A DNA stretch of 64,000 nucleotides, from positions 62,001 to 126,000 of the forward strand of contig JASWHV010000098.1 in NCBI GenBank assembly GCA_030760725.1. The letters run 5' to 3'. The DNA comes from Neostapfia colusana. Taxonomy: Eukaryota > Streptophyta > Magnoliopsida > Poales > Poaceae. Below, in pieces: positions 53,734 through 64,000 of the stretch; position 1 is the stretch's first letter, and each line of letters begins with the position of its first letter. The notes below the pieces were generated by a model. That model was given only the letters and a program-made list of their open reading frames with translations, made no database searches and had not been told where the DNA came from. Both the position numbers and the translations under genes were made by a program.

Positions 53734-55742
53734 AGCAAAATAGGACAGTACTTTCTTTTCGTAATAAACTCCATAGAGTCCAGGAGCAGCGCTCGGAGCA
53801 GCTAAACCCCAGGGGACGGTCCAGGACTACGTTCAGTTTTGCCTGGTTCCGACTCCAAGCGCGTAGAGTCTTGCTTCCCCTCTTAATGGGGTGGGTCGTG
53901 GCCTCCATGTTTAGCCTGCCTTCCTCGTATAGGAAGTTGTACGAAAAGAAATCTGCTCTACTTTGCTCTTTCTTTGTACTCATTTAAATTGTGAATTAAG
54001 TTTTTTCACCCTTGCAGTGCATGGTTGCCATGTACTCAGCTCCCCCTCTCTACAAGTCCCCAAGCACCAAGCATATGGTTAGGGACTATAAGTCAAATAA
54101 GACTATGAAATAAGGGAGGGGGAGCCCCCAAGGAGAATTACGTTTCCTCTACCTATGTGCAGGGCCTCCAGGTTGCGGCAACAGGGACTGCATGAAGCAG
54201 GAGGAAAGGAGCTACCAGCTACTCCGGCCTGGGACTGGAAGGACCGGGACCTGCCCCTCCAGCAGGGGTGGGGCCCGGGGGCCCCACGTGTCCAGCAGGC
54301 CCAGAACTCTCTCCTCCCTTGAGGAGGGCTCCGAGCTCGCCACGTGGTGGGCGGAAGCCGGACCTCCCCCTCGGAGGGAGGGCTCTGAAAGCCCTACGTG
54401 TCCAACATGGCTGGAGCTCCCGCCTCTTAGGAAGGAGCTCCGGACCCGCCACGTGGCAGGCAGATCTGGAGCCCCCCATAGGGCGAGATCCGGAGACCTC
54501 CGGGGGCCCCTAACACGGTTAGGACCCGGGGAGGGTGTCTGTGCAAAGCTCCGAGATTGGAAATGGCCTCTGAGTACCTTGCGGAACTAAGGACTCGGCC
54601 AGGCAAAGCCAAGAAGGAGAGAAAAAGCATCGCAGACACAAGTATCCAAAAGAGTCAAATTAAGCGAGGCTCCATGAGCTGGACTACAGACTCGATAAAA
54701 AGAAAGGAACAAGCCCCAAGGGTCTCCCGACACGACCAGAATCCAGAAGTTGCAACAACGGCCGCATCACCAGGCTTCAGCCCTGGCGGAACTCTCTCGC
54801 TCTATGACCAGAGCGCAGGAATCGCCTTCCTCCTCACCGGCGCAAAAACCAGTGACACCACGGGAGCTCCTGAGGCCCCCTCCGCAGTATTCAGCGGCCT
54901 TCTTGGAGACTCTACCGCCCGGGATTCTCCACGGTGCATCGGCGGTTTCCTTCTCCTGAAGTTCCCTCATCACCTGCGCAAAAGCCAGTGACGACAAGGG
55001 TGCCCCTGGAGCCCCCAACCTTCATCACCTGCGCAAAAGCCGGAGTCAACAAGGGTGCACATGAGGCCCTCTCCGCAGTATTCAGCGGTGCTCTTGGAGA
55101 CCCTGCCGCCTGGGATTCTCTTCGATGCTTCAGCGGTTCTTTTGAAGACTCCACTACCCTCAGGGGCAGGACAGACAGGCTCCCTGAGTCCCAGGCTTGG
55201 GGCAGACGCGACCGCTGGAGGGAACCAAGAGCAATTCTTCCCCCATAAGGCGGGTTGAGAGCCATGGAAGAAGACAAGGCTGCAGGAACCTGAGGGAGGC
55301 GCAGGGGTTGGAAGCCTTATAAGAAGAATGAACCCAGATGGAGGTTTAATTTAACACCTTCCCGGGTGCGATCCCAAGCGATTCGGAACTCTTCGGATAC
55401 CCCGCGTCGGCGACCGCTTCGGTTCCTAAACCAAGTGCCGATGACGGGTGGGCCCAAGCCGCCTGACTGAAGCGGTGGGGGCAAGGAGTCAGTCTCCTGA
55501 GAAGATGAGCCGGCAAGGCACTTCGGCGATTCCCGAAGAAAGCGCCGCAACGTGCAGAAGTGGCAGTCTTGGGAACCGCCGCATTAAAAGCAACTATCAA
55601 GTGAGCGCACGCTCCCACGATCCCGTGGCCGTTCGTGCTCCGGCAGCGATCAATTCGGGACTTAGAGGAAGTGCGCGGGTCAGAAGAGACGGAGGTCCCA
55701 CCTCGGGCTCGCTATCTCCCCCGAGATGGGCCCGGGGACCAC
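53734..55742 (+). other. TE8 3' internal region with repeat-filled antisense locus
   Basis: Collinear with 2267-3930 of TE2 from 54050 on. It holds the post-pol AT-rich part (53734-54050), G-box repeats (54280-54460), the relic of the antisense gene 3' end (54560-54700), imperfect direct repeats (54720-55230), the antisense start site (55265) and the conserved pre-LTR end (55500-55742). Confidence 0.65.
54912..55265 (-). CDS. short antisense ORF in TE8, same as in TE2
   Basis: 117 codons from the ATG at 55265. It starts M-A-L-N-P-P, like TE2, and keeps the same frame and length despite several substitutions. It encodes repeat-derived segments TPAFAQVM and TGFCAGDE. No domain recognised; coding status uncertain. 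Confidence 0.35.
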   Translation of the reverse strand: MALNPPYGGRIALGSLQRSRLPQAWDSGSLSVLPLRVVESSKEPLKHRRESQAAGSPRAPLNTAERASCAPLLTPAFAQVMKVGGSRGTLVVTGFCAGDEGTSGEGNRRCTVENPGR

Positions 55743-56829
55743 TGTCGGTACCTGATATATGGGGTACCCCCGCGCGCAGGGTAAAATACCTAAGGAACTC
55801 GCCCTTCTCCGCAGGGAGAGCTCCGAAGGCACCACGCGTCCAGCGGGGCCGGACCTCCCTCTCCTCAGAGGAGAGCTCCGAGCCCGCCACGTGGCAAACA
55901 GAAGCCGGACCTCCCCCTCCGCGGGAGAGAGGCCCGAAGGCGCCGCGTGTCCAGTGGGGCCGGACCTCCCTCTCCTCAGAGGAGAGCTCTGGGCCCGCCA
56001 CGTGGCATACAGAGGCCGGACCTCCCCCTCCGCGGGGAGAGGTCCGGAGGCTCCACGTGCCCCGCGGGGCTGACCCTCCTCTTCTCTGAGGAGGGCTCCG
56101 GGCCCGCCACATGGCAGCAGAGCGACGCTGCCTGCCCCGAGCGGTAGGCAGCGGGCGTAAATACGCCCCATACCTTGCCCGTACAAGGTATTCAAGGCCC
56201 GCGTCTTCCCAAGACGCGGAGCACGCTTCTGTCAGGTGCCGTTGCGCCCAGTCGCATCACAGACTGGCGCGCGGTGTCAGAACCTGTCAGCCAATAAACA
56301 CCACGACAAGACATCCCATGCCGCCTGCGCCGTCATCAACCACTACGACTAGCATGCGGCATGGGCAGGGCGGCAAGATGAAGACTCAGAAGCCTTCGAC
56401 CAGAGACAACTACCCGCATAACTGCAGATACGGTAGATAATAGGCAATCTTCCCGGGACCACCTGTCGGGTCCCGGCTTCCCTTGTAAGCCGCCCGAGTC
56501 TTGGACTATAAAAGGCTCTGGTAGGCGTCGATAGCAAGGGTTCGCACTTTGCAACTCATATGCTAGCCATACACTCTCAAGCTGTAACTCACCCCCAAGC
56601 TCAGGCCTCCGGCCCTGAGCAGCAAGCAATACAGCGAGCTCCATAGCTCGTCGTGGACGTAGGGTTTTACGCTCCGGCAGCCTGAACCACGTAAAACTCG
56701 CCGTGTCAAGCTCTTACTAACTCGTCCATCTGCGCAAGCTCTCCGCTAGGGACTAGCCCCTCCGAAAAATGAACCTCCGCGGGCTGCCCAGTGCAGGCCC
56801 GGGGGAAGTGTCGATCGCATACTTCGACA
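55743..56829 (+). repeat. 3' LTR of TE8
   Basis: 1087 bp, TGTCGGTACC to CTTCGACA. It is shorter than the others mainly through a 9-bp loss near 56219 (one copy of a GACGCGGA repeat). It is followed by GGGAC. Confidence 0.95.
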
Positions 56830-57255
56830 GGGACCTTCGTCTCTTCTGATCCGCGCACTTTCTTGTCTTGAGTACTCCCTGTGCTGGCAGGGTCTTAACG
56901 GCTTCGTTGTTCAGCCTCTTAGGAGAGGGTGAAGCCTGGCATCGGAGCTCGGCCCGGCTGTGGGGGCGGAGGTCCGGAAGTCATCGGAGCTCAGGCCAGC
57001 GAAGGGCGTGAGGTCCGGCATCAGCGCTCACCTCTGAAAGGAGGGCAAGGGCTGGCCTCGGAGCTCGGTCTGGCTGTGGAGGTGGAGTCCGGAAGTCATC
57101 GGAGCTCAGGCCAACGAAGGTTGTGAGGTCCGGCATCAGCGCTCGCCTCTGAAAGGAGGGCGAGGGCTGGCCTCGGAGCTCGGCCCAGCAGTGGGGGCGG
57201 AGTCCGGCACTGCTCAGTGGTCCCCCCTTTCCTATCCCTTAGTCTCATTTGGCTT
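56830..57255. other. unassigned spacer between TE8 and TE9
   Basis: The first about 45 bp (GGGACCTTCGTCTCTTCTGATCC and on to about 56872) match the conserved 3' internal end of a minus-strand family member, for example 11362-11400, suggesting that TE8 inserted into another such element. The remainder does not match any other part of the window, apart from general GC-rich character. It contains tandem repeats (next entry). No coding potential. Confidence 0.6.
56935..57215. repeat. 115-bp tandem repeat, about 2.4 copies
   Basis: Units begin near GGCNTCGGAGCTCGG. TCATCGGAGCTCAGGCCA occurs at 56981 and again 115 bp later at 57096. A third partial unit starts near 57170. Copies differ by a few substitutions and one-base gaps. 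Confidence 0.8.
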
Positions 57256-58349
57256 TGTCGAAGTGTTCAGTCGACACTTCCCCCGGGCCTGCACTGGGCA
57301 GCCCGCGGAGGTTCTTTTTTCGGTGGGGCTAGTCTCTATCGGAGAGCTTGCGCAGATGGACGAGTTAGTAAGAGCTTGACACGGCGAGTTTTACGTGGTT
57401 CAGGCCGCCGGAGCGTAAAACCCTACGTCCACGGCGAGCTATGGAGCTCACTGTATTGCTTGCTGCTCAGGACCGGAGGCCTGAGCTCGGGGGTGAGTTA
57501 TAGCTTGAGAGTGTATGGCTAGCGTATGAGTTGCAAAGTGCGAACCCTTGCTATCGTCACCTACCTGAGCCTTTTATAGTCCAAGACTCGGGCGGCTTAC
57601 AATGGGAGCCGGGACCCGACAGGTGGTCCCGGGAAGATTGTCTATTATCTACCGTATCTGCAGTTATGCCGGTAGTTGTCTCTGGTCGAAGGCTTCTGAG
57701 TCTTCATCTTGCCGCCCTGCCCATGCCACATGCTAGTCGTAGTGGTTGATGACGGCGCAGGCGGCATGGGATGTCTTGTCGCGGTATTTATTGGCTGGCA
57801 GGTTCTGACACCACGCGCCAGTCTCTGATGCGACTGGGCGCAGCGGCACCTGACAGACGCGTGCTCCGCGTCTCCGCGTTTGGGAAGACGCGGGCCTTGA
57901 ATACCTTGTACGGGCAAGGTATGGGGCGTCTTTACGCCCACTGCCTATCGCTCGGGGCAGGCAGCGTCGTTCTGCTGCCACGTGGCGGGCCCGGAGCCCT
58001 TCTCAGAGGAGAGGAGGGTCAGTCCCGCGGGGCACGTGGAGCCTCCGGACCTCTCCCCGCGGAGGGGGAGGCTCGGCTTCTGTTGGCCACGTGGCGGGCC
58101 CGGAGCTCTCCTCTGAGGAGAGGGAGGTCCGGCCCCGCTGGACACGCGGCGCCTTCGGACCTCTCTCCCGCGGAGGGGGAGGTCCGGCTTCTGTATGCCA
58201 CGTGGCGGGTCCGGAGCTCTCCTCTGAGGAGAGGGAGGTCCGGCCCCGCCGGACGCGTGGCGCCTTCGGAGCTCTCCCTGCGGAGAAGGGCGAGTTCCTT
58301 AGGCATTTTACCCTGTGCGCGGGGGTACCCCATATCTCAGGTACCGACA
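57256..58349 (-). repeat. 3' LTR of TE9
   Basis: 1094 bp; the plus strand reads TGTCGAAGTGTTCAGTCGAC to GGTACCGACA. Its GACTGAACACTTCGACA end groups it with the LTRs of TE2 and TE4 (5'). Confidence 0.95.
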
Positions 58350-58841
58350 GTGGCCCCCGGGCCCATCTCGGGGGAGATAGCGAGCCCGACGTGGGACCTC
58401 CGTCTCTTCCGACCCGCGCACTTCCTCTAAGTCCTGAATTGACCGCTGCCGGAGCACGAACGGCCACGGGATCGTGGGAGCGTGCGCTCACTTGATGGTT
58501 GCTTTTACTGCGGCGATTCCCAAGATTGCCACTTCTGCACGTTGCGGCGCTTTCTTCGGGAACCGCCGAAGTGCCTTGCCGGCTCATCTTCTCAGGAGAC
58601 TGACTCCTTGACCCCACCGCTTCAGTTAGGCGGCTTGGGCCCACCCGTCATCGGCACTCGGTCTAGAAACCGAAGCGGTTGCCGGTGCGGGGTATTCGAA
58701 GAGTTCCGAATCGCTTGGAATTGCACCCGGGAAGTTTTTTAGAGGGGGTCTTACCCACATTGCAGCTTCCCTTCGCACTTCTCTGCGTTTCTTCTCGGAC
58801 TCTTGTGCTTTTGCTCTCTTGCCTTTGAGTTCTCCCTTGCC
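58350..58841 (+). other. TE9 pre-LTR region and leader of the antisense gene
   Basis: Collinear with 11319-11795 of TE5: conserved 3' internal end followed by the accessory-gene leader, with AAGTTTTTTAGAGG near 58735. Confidence 0.5.
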
Positions 58842-60572
58842 ATGGCTTCCAACCCGCCGCCAGAGAAGAAGCGCGCTCGATCTCCTCCAGCAGCGGCGTC
58901 TGTGCCAAGTTGGGATTCTGGGGTGCCTGACACTCCCTCCGGTGGCGACTCGAAGAGGCCCCGGGTTGATGCGCTGGGGGAAGCTTCTGGGGCGTCCCCT
59001 GTTCCACCAGTCCAAGCGACTGCGGAGCGGCCGTCAGTGACGGTAGCAGGCTCTGGGAGTCCTACCCCGGCTCGGAAGTCGGGGTTCAGAGCCCGCTGGA
59101 GTGTCCGCGCTTCCTGGCCTTCCCCGACTTGTGGGGAATCTGTGCCGCTGCGCTCGGAGCCAGGGGCAACTGCCGCGGCCCCCAGGCCAGCGCGAACTTC
59201 TCCTGTTCCGGTGTGCCTGGACTCCGCGGCGGCGTCGTCTCTTCCTGCCGAGACGGCCACCGTGGCCCCCAAGCCAGCGCAGGTCGACCCTGCACTAGGC
59301 GGCCCGGCCTTTTCTCCAGCACCGCCTTCCCCGGTTCGCCCCTCTCCTCAGATCAAGGAGCCAGAAGCTGAAGAGAGCCCGGCAGGCCTGGCTGCCAGAG
59401 CCTCGGAGCCAGCTTCTCCTGATCGGCGTCTCGTCTCGGTTGCTGGTGCGTCGGCTCTTCCTGAGGACGAGGTAATGGAGGAGGTCGGGGGGACTGCCCC
59501 GGCCTCTGTTGCTCCATTGCCTCTGGCGGATGCCTTTGCGCTTGCCGAGACGAGCGTTCGGCAGGTCTTGGCTGCACTAGGGCGCTAGCGGGAGGAGTAT
59601 ACGGTTGAACGGGATCGCCTCCTCACCTGGGGGAACCTTTTGCGCGAGAGGACCGCGAAGGTTAAGAGTGAGCTCGACTCCAGGCGGGAGTTGCTCGACT
59701 TCAGGGAAGCGCTCCTCGACTGGATGAAGCGGGCTGTCGACCGCATGGACACCCAATCGCGGCGGATCAACAGGGAGACCCTGGAGGCACACGCCCGGGC
59801 CGAAGAGAGCCTCTCTGCTGCTGTGGAGATACGGCAGCGGTTGGAGCGCCGTGAACTCGCCGTCGAGGAACGGGAGCGTTCCATGGCAGCTGAGGCGGAG
59901 AGGGTCGCCGCGCAGCTGGCTGCAGGCAAGGATGACCTTTGAGCTCGGATGGAGGAGCTGGAGATCCTGAAGGCAGACCTCGACTTGAGGGAGGAACAGG
60001 TCTTCCGTGATCGCCGGGCGGTCTTGGACCGGGAGTTGACCGCCAACTTCAAGGCCGCTGAGTTGGAGCGGCTCGCCAAGACTCTCCACCTTCGGGAGAG
60101 CTCCCTGGTGGCCAAGGAGAAGGAATTCTCCGAGAGGAACCTGGAGGCTCTGCAGGCGGCCCGCCGCGAGGTGGAGGGGCTCTCAGCCTTGCGGTCCTCC
60201 GAGGCTCTTGCAGTCTCAAGCATCGTGGATCGAGCAGGGTCCGCCCTGATCCCTCTTGGCTTCAGTCCGGTGAGGGCCGCGGCTCCTGCATTGAAGGTGG
60301 CGGAGGTGATCCCTGCGTTGGAGTCGATCGGCACCAAGCTGGACAGACTAGACTCGGTGGTCGCCAGCGAGTTTGAGGCCGAGGGCCGCGGCTTAGCTTT
60401 AGAGGTCGCCTCGCATGTGCTGGCATGCTTCAAGAGCCACGACCCCTCTTTTTCGCTAGAGCCAGCGAGAGAGGGCCCAGCCGCGGAGCGGGAGGAAGCT
60501 GCCAGGGCTGAAGCCGAGGATGTGGCCGCCCTTATAGCCGCAAGGTTCCGGCGGGAGCCGGGAGGTCCTTAG
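58842..60572 (+). pseudogene. antisense accessory gene of TE9, two stops
   Basis: Homologue of the TE5 gene, collinear end to end, start ATG 58842 (MASNPPPEKKRARSPP). Stops are TAG at 59586-59588 (CGA/GAG context open in TE5), and TGA at 59940-59942 (CGA in TE5). There is no frameshift, so the damage is light. Coiled coil at about 59590-60200, then the conserved block SALIPLGFSPV and HVLACFKSHDPSF. Both stops are CGA or similar to TGA/TAG changes, compatible with deamination of methylated C, which is common in silenced plant repeats. Confidence 0.8.
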
Positions 60573-61435
60573 GACTTCTTTCTCCCTTTTCATCGAGTCT
60601 GTAGTCCAGCTCATGGAGCCTCGCTTAGTTCGACTCTTTTAGATATCTGTGTCTGTGATGCTTTTTCTCTCCTTCTTGGCTTTGCCTGACTGAGTCCTTA
60701 GCTCCGCAAGATACTCAGAGGCCATCTCCAATCTCGGAGCTCTGCATAGACACCTTCCCCGGGTCCTAACCGTGTTAGGGGCCCCCGGGGGTCTCCGGAT
60801 CTCGCCCCATGGGGAGCTCCAAATCTGCCTACCACGTGGCGGGTCCGGAGCTCCTCCTTAAGAGGCGGGAGCTCCGGCCATGTTGGACACGTAGGGCTTT
60901 CGGAGCCCTCCCACCGAGAGGGGAGGTATGGTTTCCGCCTGCCACGTGGCGTGCCCGGAGCCCTCCTCAAGGGAGGAGAGAGTTCCGGGCCCGTTGGACA
61001 AGTGGGGCCCCTGGGTCCCGTCCCTGCTGGAGGGACAGGTCCCGGTCCTTCCAGTCCTAGGCCGGAGTAGTTGGTAGCTCCTTTCCCCCTGCTTCATGCA
61101 GTCCCTGTTGCCGTAACCTGGAGGTCCTGCACACAGGCAGAGGAAACGTAATTCTCCTCGGGGGGTCCTCCCCTCCCGTCTCCTAGTCTTATCCGTCTTA
61201 CGATCCTGATTCGCTATACGGGGCTTGGGCAATTCTGTGCACGAGGCGCCGGAGCTCCGGCTCCCTCCGAGGTCCGGGTACGGCCGTCCGATCCCTGGTA
61301 CCGGGCCATGCGCTGGGGAAGCAGAGTGCACGTGCTTTGGGTTCATGACCAGGCAAAGCGGTTGTACTCCCCTGTACCTCCGGAGGGCAGGATGCGCATG
61401 CTTTGGGCTCAGGGCCGGCTAAGCTGGATACGCAC
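60573..61435 (+). other. TE9 region downstream of the antisense gene
   Basis: Collinear with 13527-14400 of TE5. G-boxes lie at about 60834 and 60944. No coding sequence. TE10 interrupts it at 61435, at the point corresponding to GGATACGCAC in TE5 (near 14390). Confidence 0.65.
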
Positions 61436-62533
61436 TGTCGGTACCTGAGATATGGGGTACCCCCGCGCACAGGGTAAAATGCCTAAGGTACTCGCCCTTC
61501 TCCGCAGGGAGAGCTCTGAAGGTGCCACGCATCCGGCGGGGCCGGACCTCCCTCTCCTCAGAGGAGAGCTCCGAGCCCGCCACGTGGCATACAGAAGACG
61601 GATCTCCCCCTCCGCGGGAGAGAGGTCTGAAGGCGCCACGCGTCCAGTGGGGCCGGACCTCCCTCTCCGCAGAGGAGAGCTCCGGGCCCGCCACGTGGCA
61701 TACAAAGGCTGGACCTCCCCCTCCGCGGGGAGAGGTCCGGAGGCTCCACGTGCCCCGCAGGCCGGACCCTTCTCGCCTCAGAGAAGGGCTCCGGACCCGC
61801 CACGTGTCCAGAAGAACGGTGCTGCCTGCCCCGGAGCGGTAGGCAGCGGGCGTAAAGGCGCCCCACACCTTGCCCGTACAAGGTATTCAAGGCCCGCGTC
61901 TTCCCAAGACGCGGAAACGCGGAGCACGCGTCTGTCAGGTGCCGTTGCGCCCAGTCGCATCACAGACTGGCGCGCGGTGTCAGAACCTGCCAGCCAATAA
62001 ACGCCGCGACAAGACATCCCATGCCGCCTGTGCCGTCATCAACCACTACGACTAGCACGCGGCATGGGCAGGGCGGCAAGATGAAGACTCAGAAGCCTTC
62101 GACCAGAGGCAACCACCGGCGTAACTACAGATACGGTAGATAATAGACAATCTTCCCGGTACCACCTGTCGGGTCCCAGCTTCCCTTGTAAGCCGCCCGA
62201 GCCTTGGACTATAAAAGGCTCGGGTAGGCGTCGATAGCAAGGGTTCGCACTTTGCAACTCATACGCTAGCCATACGCTCTCGAGCTGTAACTCACCACCA
62301 AGCTCAGGCCTCCGGCCCTGAGCAGCAAGCAATACAGCGAGCTCCATAGCTCGCCGTGGACGTAGGGTTTTACGCTCCGGCGGCCTGAACCACGTAAAAC
62401 TCGCCGTGTCAAGCTCTCGCTAACTCGTCCATCCGCGCAAGCTTTCCGCTAGGAGACTAGCCCCGTCGAAAAAAGAACCTCCGCGGGCTGCCCAGTGCAG
62501 GCCCGGGGGAAGTGTCGATCGCACACTTCGACA
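61436..62533 (+). repeat. 5' LTR of TE10
   Basis: 1098 bp, TGTCGGTACC to CTTCGACA. TATA box at 62210-62217. Variants as in TE1 and TE5. Confidence 0.95.
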
Positions 62534-62553
62534 TTTGGCTCGCCAGGTAGGGG
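62534..62553 (+). other. primer-binding site of TE10, one mismatch
   Basis: TTTGGCTCGCCAGGTAGG: T replaces G at the sixth base of the tRNA-complementary stretch compared with all other copies. Confidence 0.7.
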
Positions 62554-62589
62554 CTTTTCCCCTAGCGCGACGAGTTTCCGCCGACAAAG

Positions 62590-63048
62590 ATGACCAAGCT
62601 TCTTCAACAGCAAACTCTCCCCCTCCGCGTTCACGGCGAACCGTGACCACTGGGGAGTACATGTCGACACACTCAGGACGGAGTGTGTCGGCACAAGCGG
62701 GCAGCCAGCAGCCGACTCCGGTAACGCCGACTCCGGCTATGCAGGCCCCGACCAGCGTGAGGTCTTCTGCAGCGCTGAGCGTACACCATGGAGGTGCGCT
62801 AGCTGCAGCAAGAGCACTGCTGCGCAACCCGCCTGTGGGGGATGCGCCCCATTCAGCGACCTAGCAATGGGTCCGCGAGGTGGACCGCCTCGTCGTCGCC
62901 GCCGCGAACCCTCGATTTCGGCGAGGACGACGCCCAGGGAAACCGGCTGTGTCGCTGACGCGCACACCCACGGTTGACGGGCTAACGGCGGATTCCAGCT
63001 CCTCCAGGCTCCTGTCGACGGACCTGCGAAGGGAACTGGAACGGTGCC
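62590..63048 (+). pseudogene. gag: gag N-terminus of TE10, damaged
   Basis: ATG at 62590 (ATGACCAAGCTT). Small indels directly after it (CTTCTTCAACAGC for CTTCCTTCAGCGGC) shift the frame, and a TAG at 62862-62864 (CAG elsewhere) follows. Cut by TE11. Confidence 0.8.
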
Positions 63049-64000
63049 TGTCGGTACCTGAGATATGGGGTACCCCCGCGCACAGGGTAAAATGCCTAAG
63101 GTGCTCGCCCTTCTCCGCAGGGAGAGCTCCGAAGGCGCCACGCGTCTGGCGGGGCCGGACCTCCCTCTCCTCAGAGGAGAGCTCCGGGCCCGCCACGTGG
63201 CATACAGAAGCCGGACCTCCCCTCCGCGGGAGAGAGGTCCGGAGACGCCACGCGTCCAGCGGGGCCGGACCTCCCTCTCCTCAGAGGTGAGCTCCGGGCC
63301 CGCCACGTGGCATGCAGAAGCGGGACCTCCCCCTCCGCGGGAGAGAGGTCCGAAGGCGCCACGCGTCCAGCGGGGCCGGACCTCTCTCTCCTCAGAGAAG
63401 AGCTCCGGACCCGCCACGTGGCCAGAAGAATGGTGCTGCCTGCCCCCGAGCGGTAGGTGGCAGGCGTAAAGGCGCCCCTCACCTTGCCCGTACAAGGTAT
63501 TCAAGGCCCGCGTCTTCCCAAGACGCGGAAACGCGGAGCACGCGCCTGTCAGGTGCCGTTGCATCCAGTCACATCACAGACTGGCGCGCGGTGTCAGAAC
63601 CTGACAGGTAATAAACGCCGCAACAAGACATCCCATGCCGCCTGCGTCGTCATCAACCACTATGACTAGTGCGCGGCATGGGCAGAGCGGCAAAAGGAAG
63701 ACTCAGAAGCCTTCGACCGGAGGCAACCACCGGCATAACTACAGATACGGTAGATAATAGACAATCTTCCCAGGACCACCTGTCGGGTCCCGGCTTCCCT
63801 TGTAAGCCGCCCGAGCCTTGGACTATAAAAGGTTCGGGTAGGCGTCGATAGCAAGGGTTCACATTCTGCAACTCATACGCTAGCCATACACTCTCAAGCT
63901 GTAACTCACCTCCAAGCTCAGGCCCCCGGCCCTGAGCAGCAAGCAATACAGCGAGCTCCATAGCTCGCCGTGGACATAGGGTTTTACGCTCCGGCGGCCT
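63049..64000 (+). repeat. TE11: 5' LTR, cut by the window end
   Basis: 952 bp of LTR beginning TGTCGGTACC, after target copy GTGCC. TATA box at 63824-63831. Variants GCGCCTGTCAGG and CCTGACAGGTAATAAACGCC match the TE6 LTRs. Whether it is a solo LTR or a full element cannot be seen. Confidence 0.9.

Larger units (their letters stand above)
47529..56829 (+). mobile_element. TE8: autonomous-type gypsy element (internal region and 3' LTR)
   Basis: Counting the shared LTR at 46434 it is 10,396 bp. All domains are present; gag and pol each carry two or three small lesions. The 3' LTR is followed by GGGAC (56830-56834), which does not match the GTTGC before TE4, so 8558-56829 is not one element. 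The 3' region carries the repeat-filled antisense locus, as in TE2. Confidence 0.9.
57256..61435 (-). mobile_element. TE9: gypsy element with antisense coiled-coil gene, 3' part
   Basis: Minus strand. The 3' LTR comes first (57256-58349), then the internal 3' region with the accessory gene. It is preceded by GGCTT (57251-57255), the expected target copy. TE10 interrupts it after CGCAC (61431-61435); the rest of TE9 lies beyond the window. By gene type it is a relative of TE5. Confidence 0.88.
61436..63048 (+). mobile_element. TE10: gypsy element, 5' LTR and gag start
   Basis: Begins at 61436 after target copy CGCAC. It has a 5' LTR, primer site and gag N-terminus, interrupted by TE11 after GTGCC (63044-63048). 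Confidence 0.9.

Noticed and set aside
8558..56829. Reading 8558-56829 as one giant element
   Set aside because: The outer 5-bp flanks differ (GTTGC versus GGGAC) and an LTR with a primer site lies in the middle.
56935..57215. The 115-bp repeats as a CRISPR array
   Set aside because: Only about 2.4 long contiguous units with no spacers, in a plant genome.

Overview
The window is a block of nested LTR retrotransposons from a grass genome. I see no ordinary cellular gene, no tRNA or rRNA, and no CRISPR array. The organism call (Poaceae; species not determinable) is inferred from three things: Ty3/gypsy pol of the Tat type (RIRE2/Cinful/Dasheng-like, with a second RNase H between RNase H1 and integrase), the plant-type U3 promoter, and an accessory protein that resembles the grass 'putative gypsy type transposon' family (Pfam PF04195, from memory). 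All elements share one LTR family of about 1.1 kb. It begins TGTCGGTACC, ends CTTCGACA, has a TATA box near position 770-785, and is followed by a TGGCGCGCCAGGTAGG primer-binding site in the copies whose 5' end is visible. I name eleven copies TE1 to TE11.

Layout. TE1 (+, 1-2266) is only a pol tail plus 3' LTR, and lies in the 3' region of TE2 (+, 2267-5025). TE2 lies in the gag of TE3 (+, 5026-8557). TE3 pol is cut at 8557 by TE4 (+). TE4 is read in three pieces (8558-10220, 27559-29390, 40480-46433) because TE5 (-, 10221-27558, target duplication GCGTC) and TE7 (+, 29391-40479, target duplication AGCGC) inserted into it. TE5 itself contains TE6 (-, 14436-23699, target duplication GTGAC). 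TE4 is joined through one mosaic LTR (46434-47528) to TE8 (+, to 56829), which looks like an LTR-LTR recombination product. A 426-bp segment with 115-bp tandem repeats (56830-57255) separates this from TE9 (-, 57256 onwards), which is interrupted by TE10 (+, 61436), itself interrupted by TE11 (+, 63049 to the window end).

Two kinds of element occur. TE1, TE2, TE3, TE6 and TE8 are of the autonomous type (TE1 and TE2 only as 3' ends). They encode Gag-protease, then an in-frame UAG, then RT, RNase H, a second RNase H and integrase. Every sufficiently complete copy carries stops or frameshifts. TE4, TE5, TE7 and TE9 look non-autonomous: TE4, TE5 and TE7 have large pol deletions, and TE9 shows only its 3' part. 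All four carry, on the strand opposite to gag-pol, an accessory gene near the 3' LTR. In TE4 and TE7 this is a two-exon gene with an N-terminal PF04195-like domain and a C-terminal coiled coil. In TE5 and TE9 it is a one-exon version without the N-terminal domain, and the TE5 copy is open over 576 codons. The likely relationship, as inferred from family knowledge, is that the autonomous type supplies reverse transcriptase and integrase in trans.

The strongest points for follow-up are the antisense accessory gene, the conserved same-frame UAG between protease and RT, the mosaic LTR, the G-box/inverted-repeat arrays in U3, and the proline-rich repeat inserted in the RNase H region.
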